Source: Litorivita sp050633545
GTDB lineage: Bacteria; Pseudomonadota; Alphaproteobacteria; Rhodobacterales; Rhodobacteraceae
Assembly (NCBI GenBank): GCA_050633545.1
Contig: JBOEGS010000008.1
Location: forward strand, 1 to 64,000
Direction: 5' to 3'
Length of the DNA: 64,000 bases
Positions 1 to 7,152 of the stretch are shown one piece after another. The position numbers and the translations under genes were made by a program. Each line of letters begins with the position of its first letter. Position 1 is the stretch's first letter. The notes under the pieces were generated by a model that did no database searches, was not told the origin of the DNA, and saw only the letters and a program-made list of their open reading frames with translations.

Positions 1-19
1 AGATGTGTATAAGAGACAG
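1..19 (+). other. Nextera/Tn5 mosaic-end adapter (sequencing artefact)
   Basis: The first 19 bases, AGATGTGTATAAGAGACAG, are identical to the Tn5 mosaic end used in Nextera library adapters. They sit exactly at the window edge, so this is untrimmed adapter at a contig end and not genome sequence. Genomic sequence starts at about base 20. Confidence 0.95.
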
Positions 20-36
20 TCCTACTCCCGCAACCA
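20..36 (+). tRNA. 3' end of a truncated tRNA gene, probably tRNA-Met type
   Basis: TCCTACTCCCGCAACCA reads as the last part of a tRNA: the 3' strand of the T-stem (CCTAC), a 7-nt acceptor strand (TCCCGCA), discriminator A and an encoded CCA. Alphaproteobacterial methionine tRNAs end in a very similar way, so tRNA-Met or tRNA-fMet is my best guess. The anticodon is beyond the contig edge, so identity is inferred. The following sequence is A/T-rich and accessory in character, which fits a tRNA-associated integration site. Confidence 0.5.
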
Positions 37-355
37 AAAATAATACCACAAAATCAAAACGTTACGCGCCGCCGCAAGGCGACTTCCCGCGTTCCGAATC
101 CAGCCGGTGCTACAGTGGTGCTACGCTGGAAGCAATCCGGAAGCACGCAGAGTGGAAGCGCGAAAGCGGCAAGAACGGCGGGAAGAAAGGGGGAAGCAGA
201 CGTTCGTTGCGGGAACTTCCAAGGCCTGCAGTGCGGACAAACCGGCCCTTTGCTGCCAGTGACCCAATGACCGCTCTGCCAACATTGCCTCGCAAGAACG
301 CAAGGTTGTTGCGAAATTGGTTCTCCTATCTAAAATGAATTCAGGAGGAATGCAT
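37..355. other. intergenic stretch, no gene recognised
   Basis: Open frames exist here on both strands, but none looks like a protein: low-complexity Arg/Pro-rich shadows and no ribosome binding site. The first 40 bases after the tRNA end are A/T-rich; the rest has ordinary GC. I see no terminator, transposase or tRNA-like fold. Confidence 0.4.
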
Positions 356-772
356 ATGTTGCCAGAACAGTTCACCGGTGGATGCGCGTGTGGAGCAATC
401 CGATACAAGTCCGAAGGTGTTACCCGCTACATGGGGAATTGCCATTGCCGCGATTGCCAGCAGGCTACTGGAAGCGCTTATTTTCCAGCAGTCCTGGTGA
501 AACAAGAGGATTTCAAGCTCGAAAAAGGGGAGCCAAAATGGTTCGAGCGCCAAGCTGATCGCGGCCATGCGATGCTTCGTGGCTTCTGCTCTGCATGTGG
601 GTCACCCCTGTTTCTGATCAACAAAGCAAGTGAGGGAGCGATGATCCTGTTTGCGGGTAGTTTGGATGATCCGAGCTGGTACGCGCCAAGCCGTGACATC
701 TACGTGAAGAGCGCTCAGCCTTGGGATCAAATGGACCCCAATCTCCCGAAGGCAGATGGAATGCCTGCCTGA
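356..772 (+). CDS. GFA / Mss4-like zinc-binding family protein
   Basis: A 138-residue protein of the GFA (glutathione-dependent formaldehyde-activating, CENP-V/GFA) fold. The zinc ligands are visible: Cys10 and Cys12 in GCACG, Cys29, Cys31 and Cys34 in CHCRDC, and Cys78 and Cys81 in FCSACG. The family is named after an enzyme that speeds S-hydroxymethylglutathione formation, but most members have no proven reaction, so substrate is unknown. The start at 356 is preferred because AGGAGG at 343-348 lies 7 nt upstream; the in-frame ATG at 350 is only 1 nt from it. It stands alone at the start of the accessory region. No partner genes for formaldehyde oxidation are next to it. Confidence 0.85.
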   Translation: MLPEQFTGGCACGAIRYKSEGVTRYMGNCHCRDCQQATGSAYFPAVLVKQEDFKLEKGEPKWFERQADRGHAMLRGFCSACGSPLFLINKASEGAMILFAGSLDDPSWYAPSRDIYVKSAQPWDQMDPNLPKADGMPA

Positions 773-879
773 TTGTTCCGATTTGGCTGCTTTTCGATAT
801 CGGCTGTAAGCCGACACTCGCGCATGGCGCAGCATTACTCAAAGAGGGCTCTGAGCCGCCGTTCGCCGCACAGACTACC

Positions 880-1006
880 AAGGTCGGCTCTGGGCCGGTA
901 GCTGACGTTCAACCGGTCAATCCGTTCGCCTTCGCAGCGAAGGTCGGCTGTGAGCCCATCTTCCCCATTGGGGCAAGCGCAGCGAAGGTCCGGTTCTCAG
1001 GCCGCG
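880..1006 (+). repeat. degenerate intergenic repeat, three copies
   Basis: Three related segments carry the core AAGGTCGGCT or a close variant: about 880-896, 934-957 and 979-1006. The last two begin GCAGCGAAGGTC. A weaker relative (GAGGGCTCTGAGCC) lies at 844-857, and CCCCATTGGGG at 963-973 is a small palindrome. The block lies just past the 3' end of the diguanylate cyclase gene. It looks like a dispersed non-coding repeat, but whether it recurs elsewhere in the genome cannot be tested here. Confidence 0.4.
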
Positions 1007-1887
1007 TTGGCCGTCATCACATGAGAAGCATTTCTTCCCTTCTCTTTGACCATATACAGGCACTGATCGGCCAGCTTCAGCATGTCGGGCAGCGCCATCT
1101 TTGAGCCAAGTGGCTTGACGGCAACACCAATGCTGACTGTGATCTGGCATGCGTCCACCCTTATCTGGCTCACCGCTTCGTGTATCCGCTGACAAAGAGC
1201 GCTTGCTTCGCATGCATCAGAATTGTTCAGGATGCAGACAAATTCGTCTCCACCAAGTCGGGCAACAATGTCGTTTTCCCTGCAGGTCGATTTCAGTACA
1301 TCTGCGAGGGCACGGATCACCTGATCGCCAATGTCATGACCGTGCGTGTCATTGACGGTCTTGAAACGATCAATATCCAACATGACAAGGGACACGGGCA
1401 CGGCGCAACTATCCGCATCCAGCAGCACACGTTTTGCGCAAGTTTCGAGGTCCCGCCGGTTCGACAAACCCGTCAATTCATCGGTGTGTACCAACAAGTC
1501 GAGTTGCTCGCTCTGGCGCTGGATCGCGATCCGCGCCGCTTCCAACTCCTTGAACAGCCTATCCCGGTTTCCAGCCGGAAGAAAAATCCAGGCCAGGTTG
1601 CCATCAGGCGTTTTTCGAACGTTGGCCACCTTTGGGTGGGTCGAGCCATCAGGCGAGGTGAGTGTGACCAGTACTTCTGTACACAGGCCTTCCCGAAACA
1701 CCATTGGGATCACATAGCTCTCACAGAACAACTGCGTGGCCTTGTTCAAAACAAGGTTCATGTTCTGGCCGGTCAGCATTTTTGGGTGCCAATCCAGCGC
1801 CTCCGAAAAATACTGATTGATGGAGAGTATCTTTCGATCAGTTGAGGTGATCAGGCACCCGCACGGCAGATCGTCAATACCAATCAT
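997..1887 (-). CDS. PAS-GGDEF diguanylate cyclase
   Basis: A 296-residue soluble signalling protein. Residues about 1-105 form a PAS-like sensor domain, followed by a short coiled coil (about 110-132) and a GGDEF domain. The GGDEF signature is intact at residues 212-216, metal-binding Asp171 and Asp173 are in MLDIDRF, and an RxxD inhibitory site (REND, 203-206) lies exactly five residues before GGDEF. It should therefore make cyclic di-GMP from two GTP with product feedback. The ATG at 1887 is 16 nt after the stop of the RsbQ-like hydrolase; a TTG at 1917 would overlap that gene. RsbQ partners normally contain a PAS domain that senses a small hydrophobic molecule released or bound by the hydrolase, so cyclase activity is probably gated by the upstream gene. 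Confidence 0.88.
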   Translation of the reverse strand: MIGIDDLPCGCLITSTDRKILSINQYFSEALDWHPKMLTGQNMNLVLNKATQLFCESYVIPMVFREGLCTEVLVTLTSPDGSTHPKVANVRKTPDGNLAWIFLPAGNRDRLFKELEAARIAIQRQSEQLDLLVHTDELTGLSNRRDLETCAKRVLLDADSCAVPVSLVMLDIDRFKTVNDTHGHDIGDQVIRALADVLKSTCRENDIVARLGGDEFVCILNNSDACEASALCQRIHEAVSQIRVDACQITVSIGVAVKPLGSKMALPDMLKLADQCLYMVKEKGRNASHVMTANAA

Positions 1888-1903
1888 CAGTAGCTCTCGC
1901 CGC

Positions 1904-2707
1904 TCATTTAAGGGCAAATTCTATGAGCGAGGGCGCGATTTCTTTCGGATGTGTCATGTGCAGGCAATGCCCATTTGCTTCAAAAACCTTGAGCGTCGCG
2001 TTTTGCATGTGCGATTGGATGAATTCCCCGACGGACACTGCGGCCAATACATCCGCGGTGCTTTGAAAGATCAAGGTCGGCTGTGCGGCTTTTGGCAACT
2101 GGTCCCGGCAATCAGAAAAGAACGTGGCCTTGGCAAAGGTTTTGGCAAAGAGCGGGTCGGTCGAACAGAAACTCTCGCTTAATTCTTCGGCCATATCTGC
2201 CCCGCTTTGCCCCACGACCAACGGCGCAAGATGGTTCGCCCATCCTATATAGTTCTGATCCATCAATCCGATCAGCCCTTCAAGGTCTTCGCGCTCGAAC
2301 CCGCCGGAATAGTGCGGCGGATCGTTCAGAAAGCAGGGGGACGGACAGACCATGGCCAGCTTGGTGATGATATCCGGTGCCTTGAGCGCGGCAATCAAAC
2401 CGGTCATCGAACTCACAGAGTGGCCGACAAGCGTGACGTCTCGCAGCCCCAGTTCCTCGCATACGTCGATGATATCTTGCGCATAGCCGTCGAGCGTTTC
2501 GTAGCGCTGCATTCTGAATGCCTTCGGGTCCGATTGACCACAGCCGACATAGTCGAACAGAACAATCTTGAACTGATCGAGAAGATGCGGGGTCAATAGT
2601 CGCCACATCGACTGGTCGCACCCGAACCCATGGGCCAGAACGAGCGTTCTGGTCCCGTTTCCAAGAACGTTGACTGCATTGCGTGCGCATGTATCCGTGC
2701 CGATCAT
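1904..2707 (-). CDS. rsbQ-like: RsbQ-like alpha/beta hydrolase
   Basis: A 267-residue alpha/beta-hydrolase with strong resemblance to Bacillus subtilis RsbQ, the energy-stress hydrolase, and more distantly to plant KAI2/D14 receptors. Shared stretches include GFGCDQSMW near the N-terminus, LFDYVGCGQSD, YETLDGYAQDIIDVCE and NYIGWA. The triad is complete: Ser97 in GHSVS, Asp219 and His247 in GHCLHM. RsbQ works through its PAS partner RsbP; here the downstream gene is a PAS-GGDEF protein in place of the PAS-phosphatase. Start 2707 was chosen by alignment with RsbQ; an ATG at 2743 would add 12 residues, and neither has a strong ribosome binding site. An FNR-like box lies at 2801-2814. Confidence 0.88.
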   Translation of the reverse strand: MIGTDTCARNAVNVLGNGTRTLVLAHGFGCDQSMWRLLTPHLLDQFKIVLFDYVGCGQSDPKAFRMQRYETLDGYAQDIIDVCEELGLRDVTLVGHSVSSMTGLIAALKAPDIITKLAMVCPSPCFLNDPPHYSGGFEREDLEGLIGLMDQNYIGWANHLAPLVVGQSGADMAEELSESFCSTDPLFAKTFAKATFFSDCRDQLPKAAQPTLIFQSTADVLAAVSVGEFIQSHMQNATLKVFEANGHCLHMTHPKEIAPSLIEFALK

Positions 2708-2800
2708 TTGTCTCGCTTCCAGCTGCACCTCGCCCCAAACCATTCATTTGATCACAGGCACACAAACTGTTAGTTCAGATTTGCTAACCGGTGGTTAATG

Positions 2801-2814
2801 ATGATCCACATCAA
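2801..2814. promoter_or_regulatory. FNR/FnrL-like box
   Basis: On the minus strand the sequence is TTGATGTGGATCAT, which matches the FNR consensus TTGAT-N4-ATCAA at 9 of 10 positions. It lies 94-107 bp upstream of the chosen start of the RsbQ-like gene and is oriented with it. This would link the hydrolase-cyclase pair to oxygen limitation. Inference from a motif only. Confidence 0.45.
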
Positions 2815-2901
2815 GAACAGACATTGGTTGAAGGTCGGTTTTGTCCGCACTGCAGACATAGAGTTTACGCAATTGTGTCCCTGATATGGTCGAATAATTC
2901 C

Positions 2902-2955
2902 ATCGTCAGCATCGTCAGCATCGTCAGCATCGTCAGCATCGTCAGCATCGTCACT
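2902..2955 (+). repeat. 9-bp tandem repeat (ATCGTCAGC), five copies plus one degenerate
   Basis: Five perfect head-to-tail copies of ATCGTCAGC run from 2902 to 2946, followed by a degenerate copy ATCGTCACT at 2947-2955. The array is intergenic, immediately before the transposase remnant. Such an array is prone to copy-number change by slippage. Confidence 0.95.
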
Positions 2956-2977
2956 GACCTGCTCCCCTTAGAGACAG

Positions 2978-3082
2978 CTAATTTAGGTTCGCCCTGTTCA
3001 GGTCTTGGTCTTCTATTGACCGGTTAGCATATTCCGCCGGTGTCAGGCCAGCGAGGCTTGTGTGAGGGCGGAGGCGCATTGA
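2978..3082 (-). pseudogene. IS3-family transposase (OrfB) C-terminal remnant
   Basis: Read on the minus strand, the frame ending at the TAG at 2978-2980 contains RPHTSLAGLTPAEYANR and then a short polar tail. This is the characteristic C-terminus of IS3-family OrfB (typically RPHSSLGGLTPAEYA). Upstream of about 3082 the similarity is lost and no catalytic DDE region is present. No intact insertion sequence ends were recognised. It marks past mobile-element activity next to the tandem repeat and the VCBS-like gene. Confidence 0.8.
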
Positions 3083-3339
3083 TGCCGAGCGCAAGACGCA
3101 GTTACGCCGCAGGCGGTCCTTATGCCTGAGGTGTTGGGCGCGCACCCGAGGTATTCAACTCAAATTGGCTGCGGTTTTCTCTTCGCGCTAAGTCATCATT
3201 TTGAACAGATAATTCCAGCCGGAAGTACGTCGCTTAGGCTCGGTTCGGCGCGTGCCACAAATCCGACTTATTCGAAACGCTTTTGCGCCCAACTCCGCGT
3301 TCACCTTGCGAGCAAGCCTCACAACCAAAGGACCTTCTA

Positions 3340-4253
3340 TGAACACGATGTATTTTGAGATCACCGACGGCGCGGTAAAAGTGGGCGTCACGATTGCCGA
3401 ACAATCTGACGGATCGCTGCTCTTCGATTTGGACGTGTTGGACGACACCGGAGTCATCGGCGATCTGAACGGATTGTTTTTCGATCTGGCCGACGATTCA
3501 ATCGCCGATAGCCTTTCTGTAACCGGCGCCGATTTGACCGGCGAGAACATTAACGCCAACTCGGTGTCAAAGGTGGATGCTTACAACAACGTCAACGGAG
3601 AAGTCGTCAAGGAAGATGGCAAGTTCGACATTGGCGTGCAGTTCGGCACGGCGGGCATTGGCGAAGATGACATCCGGTCCACGTCTTTTTCCCTGTCGAC
3701 CTCTGATGGATTACCCCTGTCAATTGCAGATGTCTTAGGGCAAGACTTTGCTGTGCGTCTGACCTCCGTGGGAGGGATCGACGGCGATCGCAATGGCTCC
3801 GTCAAGATCAGCGGCACATCCGATCCAATCATCACCGAGCCGCCCGAGCCCACAAACATCGCCGCGAACGACACGATGACGGTCACCACCGATGAGACCT
3901 TCAGCGATTTCGGAATTCCCGATCCGCTTGATAATTTGGTCTTCAGCCTGCTGGAGAACGATACCACGGCGGATGGGCAGCCCTATGCGGGCGATGTCAC
4001 CTCCGTCAACGGCGCGGCCTTGGACGAAGGCACGATCTATGCCGGCTCGAACGGCGGGTTGCTCATCGTTTATGCGGACGGAACGGTCGATTTCTCTGCC
4101 AATAGCGAATTCGATTACCTCGGCGCGACAGAAACCGCGAATACCCAATTCACCTATGGGATCGAGGGCGGTTCAACCGCAACTTTGGACGTCGAAGTGT
4201 TTGTCTTCGACGGCGGAGGTGGCGGCGGCGGCGAGGAACTCTTCGTGATCTAA
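3340..4253 (+). CDS. acidic VCBS/cadherin-like protein, probably secreted
   Basis: A 304-residue, strongly acidic protein with no Sec signal peptide. Residues about 165-285 carry a VCBS/tandem-95-like beta-sandwich repeat: the NDTMTV start, a LLENDTTADG segment and a later GTVDFSANSEFDYLG stretch are typical of these extracellular modules. The first 150 residues are Asp/Gly-rich and not recognised. The C-terminus is a run of eight glycines and then a short acidic-hydrophobic tail, a form common in type I secretion substrates, though no RTX nonapeptides or transporter genes are present. The start at 3340 is the first ATG after a GGACC-like site; the open frame extends further upstream without a good start. 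It may be a surface or matrix protein. Function unproven. Confidence 0.7.
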
Positions 4254-4388
4254 CCGTTCCCAAACCAAAACGGGCGCCAACTCGTCCCACGCGCATGGGA
4301 TCGGGTTGGCCTTTGCCGTCGGGCCGTCAGATCCCCGCGCAGGCGGGGCCGCTACAGACGGCTTCAACACAGCTTTTCTGGCGCCTCC

Positions 4389-4957
4389 GCTTCCAAGGTC
4401 TAGGAATGTCTCGCCATCGCGCGCGCCAATGCGGGTAAAGACCGGGTGTTCTTTGCCTGCAAAAAGCGCCTCCCCCGCCAAGGTCCGCCGCCGGTCCTCC
4501 AGCGCCGTTTGCGACAGGGCTTTGCCCTCGCTCTGGAAGTGTTGGAATGACAGGTAATTCCTAAAATGGCTCGATCCCAAATCCCAATGCTCGGCGTGGC
4601 CATCAATGCAAAGCGTGGCAAAGGTGGTTTTATCCGGCGTATGCCAAAGCTCCATGCCCTCAAATGCTGGTTTTTCCGGCTTATTCAGGGGAGGGTTTTG
4701 GCCGGATTTTCCTGCAAAATGCGCAATAAGGTCGAGAATGTCCGACTTTTCCCATCCCTCATTAATCGCATCCGCAGCATCCCAGCCTTTGGATAATTTG
4801 GCCGTTTGGGCGCTTTTGCCAGATGTCCGGCAGATATCCTCACTTACCTCAAGAACGGTAATCTCCGTTCCTTCCAGATCCCAAAGCGCGCTTTTGATCG
4901 CTTTTGCGCCCTTTCCATGCACAAAGAGCGGGTTCGCCCCATCATATAGTGCTTAGA
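4389..4957 (-). pseudogene. fragment of a TOPRIM-type primase/helicase-like gene
   Basis: This minus-strand stretch reads continuously and resembles the middle of phage/plasmid-type primase proteins: YDGANPLFVHGKGA at the start, then a TOPRIM-like part ending KGWDAADAINEGW, then ELWHTPDKTTFATL to DGETFLDLG. The 5' part of such a gene (zinc finger, catalytic TOPRIM half) is missing, and after about 4389 similarity stops although the frame stays open to 4173, overlapping the 3' end of the VCBS-like gene. The fragment begins in frame directly after the stop codon of the LysR gene, which looks like a deletion junction. The family assignment rests on my reading of these motifs only. Confidence 0.5.
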
Positions 4958-5888
4958 GTTTTTCGACCTGCCGCGCCGTTTCCGTCAATGTTATACCTTG
5001 CTGGGCGGTCAAAACCTCAAGCAGGGTGGAGCAAGCCAAGCGGTTGGCCAGCGTGTTCAGCTTTGATTTCGCTTGCACGATATAGATTGCCTTTGGCGGG
5101 CAATGGTATTGCGAAAGCACTCGGACCAGACTGCCCTCATCGATCATTTGCCCCGCAGCAAACAGCGGCACTTGGGCGAAGCCAAGGCCCTGCTTGAGCG
5201 CATGCAACATCAGGCTCGGACTATGGGCTGCAAAGGCGGGTTTGACCTGCGCCGTCACGCTGCGCCCATCCGCATCGATCAAGCTCATCTCGGATTGGTC
5301 CGGGGCTTCGCGGTATTGCACGTAATCGAGCTTGATCAGCTCAGACAGGTCCTCAGGGCGGCCAAGCCGGTCAAGATAGTCAGGTGCGGCGACCAGCACT
5401 CCGGCGCTGTCGCCGATCCGCCGCACGATGCCCCCACCATGTCCGGGGTGGCCGATGCGCAGGGCGAGGTCGATCTGCTCGGCCTCAACATCCAACACCT
5501 TGTCGGAAGGGATGAGGTTGACGGTCAGCTCTGGCGCGCGCTGACGCAGCCGCGTGAATAGCTCTGCCGCGACGGTTTGAGACATGACCTCGCTCGCCGT
5601 GAATTTGAAGGCTCCGGAAATCACCCCGCTCAGCGCATTGAGTTGGTCCTCCATCTGCGCAATCTCGAGCAGCACCCGCTGCGCATGGTGATACATGATG
5701 TCACCGGCATCGGTGGTTTGGACACCGCCGCGCAGCCGCACCAAAAGGGTCTGTTTTGCACGTTTTTCTAGCGCGTGGATGTGTTGGCTGACCGCAGGTT
5801 GCGTCAATCCCAAAGCGCGGGCGGCGGCGCTTAACGAGCCACCCTTGACCGCCTCGGCAAAGCTATGGAGTTGGGTCAGGTTATACAT
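4953..5888 (-). CDS. LysR-family transcriptional regulator
   Basis: A 311-residue LysR-type regulator. The winged helix-turn-helix is at about residues 4-62, with the recognition region SLSAAARALGLTQPAVSQHI, and the rest is a periplasmic-binding-like effector domain. The gene is divergent from a secreted metallo-beta-lactamase-fold hydrolase, with 99 bp between starts containing overlapping inverted repeats of LysR type (5887-5913). Divergent layout of this kind usually means the regulator controls its neighbour and itself. The effector is unknown. The gene end abuts a primase fragment. Confidence 0.93.
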   Translation of the reverse strand: MYNLTQLHSFAEAVKGGSLSAAARALGLTQPAVSQHIHALEKRAKQTLLVRLRGGVQTTDAGDIMYHHAQRVLLEIAQMEDQLNALSGVISGAFKFTASEVMSQTVAAELFTRLRQRAPELTVNLIPSDKVLDVEAEQIDLALRIGHPGHGGGIVRRIGDSAGVLVAAPDYLDRLGRPEDLSELIKLDYVQYREAPDQSEMSLIDADGRSVTAQVKPAFAAHSPSLMLHALKQGLGFAQVPLFAAGQMIDEGSLVRVLSQYHCPPKAIYIVQAKSKLNTLANRLACSTLLEVLTAQQGITLTETARQVEKL

Positions 5889-5913
5889 AATGATTGCTTA
5901 TGTCTCGTATAAG
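5887..5913. promoter_or_regulatory. LysR-type operator in the divergent intergenic region
   Basis: Two overlapping inverted repeats share a half-site: ATAA-tgattgc-TTAT (5887-5901) and CTTAT-gtctcgt-ATAAG (5897-5913). The second contains a T-N11-A core (T5899 to A5911), the LysR hallmark. The array starts at the LysR start codon and lies 74-101 bp before the hydrolase start, a position suited to autoregulation and activation. Confidence 0.6.
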
Positions 5914-5987
5914 GTTTGCGCGGGTTTTGGCTCTTTGGTCATTAGCATAGCTATAGGCGGTATCAAACAAACAGGAAAGCCCCAACC

Positions 5988-6968
5988 ATGACATTGCCAC
6001 GCCGCCGTTTTTTGGCCTCCGCCCTCACCGCGCCTGCGCTTCTTTCCGCCACTCAAAGCATGGCGCAGGATGTGTCGCAGCAGGCTGCGCCGCCTCATGG
6101 CTCGTTCCAACGGTTCTTTGTGGGTGACATCGAGGTGATCGCGCTTTGGGACGGCTATACGCCGCTTCCAAATGCGATCATCACCGGCTTTGATGCGGAT
6201 GTCGCGAAAGCTGCTGCTCGGACGGCCTATCGCACATTCGATCCCGCAGCCACCGCCGTAAGCATCAATGGTTACATCATCAAAACAGCGGGCAAGATCA
6301 TCGCGGTGGACACCGGCGCGCCGGCGGCGATGGCACCCACGGTTGCGCAGTGGTCTGCCTCATTGGCGCTGGCGGGGCTGACGCTTGACCAAATCGATGC
6401 GGTGTTCGTGACCCATATGCATGGGGACCACGTGGGCGGGCTTGTCGATCTGAAAACCGGCGGTGCAACGATGCCGGACGCCGAATTGATCGCGGCGCAA
6501 GCAGAGTGGGATTTCACCTTTAGCGATGAAGTCTACGCTGCGCTGCCTGAAGGATTTCGGGCCAATTTCGACTTTTCGAGACTGGCTGTGTCCTCCTACA
6601 AGCCGCGCTTCAACGGGATCACGATGGACAAGGAGACCGACATCGCGTCGGGGGTTCAAGCGATCCCGCTGCCTGGCCACACACCGGGCCATATGGGGTT
6701 GCGGATCCACCAAGGCGGTGAGCAGCTGTTGATTTGGGGGGATGCGATCCATTTCGCCGCCTATCAATTCATGCGGCCGGATTGGGGCGTGCTGTTTGAC
6801 GCAGATGTCGAGCAGGCGGTCAAATCGCGCCGCCGCGTTTTGGGCGAAGCTGCCGCTGACCGTTTAAGAGTGGCAGGCATGCATTTGGACTTCCCTGCCG
6901 TGGGCTACGTGGAGGCGGACAATGATAGCTATCGCTACATCCCGTCGGCAACGGATCTGAGAATCTGA
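5988..6968 (+). CDS. exported metallo-beta-lactamase-fold hydrolase
   Basis: A 326-residue MBL-fold protein. The N-terminus has a Tat-like signal (PRRRFLASALTA, then a hydrophobic stretch and AQDV), suggesting export of a folded metalloprotein. The zinc motif HMHGDHVGG is at residues 143-151, with a further metal-binding region around GHTPGH (about 231-236) and a late WGDAIH. This matches the broad family that includes lactonases and other secreted MBL hydrolases; substrate cannot be told. It is divergent from a LysR regulator that probably controls it. The start has GGAAAG about 10 nt upstream. Confidence 0.88.
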   Translation: MTLPRRRFLASALTAPALLSATQSMAQDVSQQAAPPHGSFQRFFVGDIEVIALWDGYTPLPNAIITGFDADVAKAAARTAYRTFDPAATAVSINGYIIKTAGKIIAVDTGAPAAMAPTVAQWSASLALAGLTLDQIDAVFVTHMHGDHVGGLVDLKTGGATMPDAELIAAQAEWDFTFSDEVYAALPEGFRANFDFSRLAVSSYKPRFNGITMDKETDIASGVQAIPLPGHTPGHMGLRIHQGGEQLLIWGDAIHFAAYQFMRPDWGVLFDADVEQAVKSRRRVLGEAAADRLRVAGMHLDFPAVGYVEADNDSYRYIPSATDLRI

Positions 6969-7091
6969 TATTTTTCGAAGATTTCGCAAAGATCTGGTGC
7001 CAAAATCGCTCAGCATAGGGGGGTCGCTTCCTATGCGAGTGAACAGTTTTCGATTTTTCCGGATGCTCTCAAAGCTGTGATGATAAATCGT

Positions 7092-7122
7092 TTGACCCTA
7101 CACCGACAGGAAGGCTTAGCGA
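7092..7122 (+). promoter_or_regulatory. CueR/MerR-like copper promoter upstream of the copper cluster
   Basis: A -35-like TTGACC (7092-7097) is followed by a 19-bp spacer and a weak -10-like TAGCGA (7117-7122). The long 19-bp spacer is the hallmark of MerR-family promoters. Across the spacer, ACCCTAC and GGAAGGC approximate the CueR dyad ACCTTCC-N7-GGAAGGT with three mismatches. It is 31 bp upstream of the first gene of the copper cluster. No cueR gene is in the window, so the regulator would be elsewhere. Confidence 0.5.
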
Positions 7123-7152
7123 TATCCAAAAGGCATGAGGGGCAGCGCATCT

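Larger units (their letters stand above)
2708..3339. other. 632-bp non-coding stretch with repeat and IS debris
   Basis: This gap holds an FNR-like box (2801-2814), a 9-bp tandem repeat (2902-2955) and the 3' remnant of an IS3-type transposase (2978-3082). From about 3085 to 3339 I see no gene, apart from the upstream region of the VCBS-like gene. A plus-strand frame across the tandem repeat reads Ser-Ile-Val repeats and is not a credible protein. Confidence 0.6.

Noticed and set aside
2791..3027. Plus-strand open frame with Ser-Ile-Val repeats
   Set aside because: The protein repeat is only the translation of the 9-bp DNA repeat; no ribosome binding site and no other protein character.
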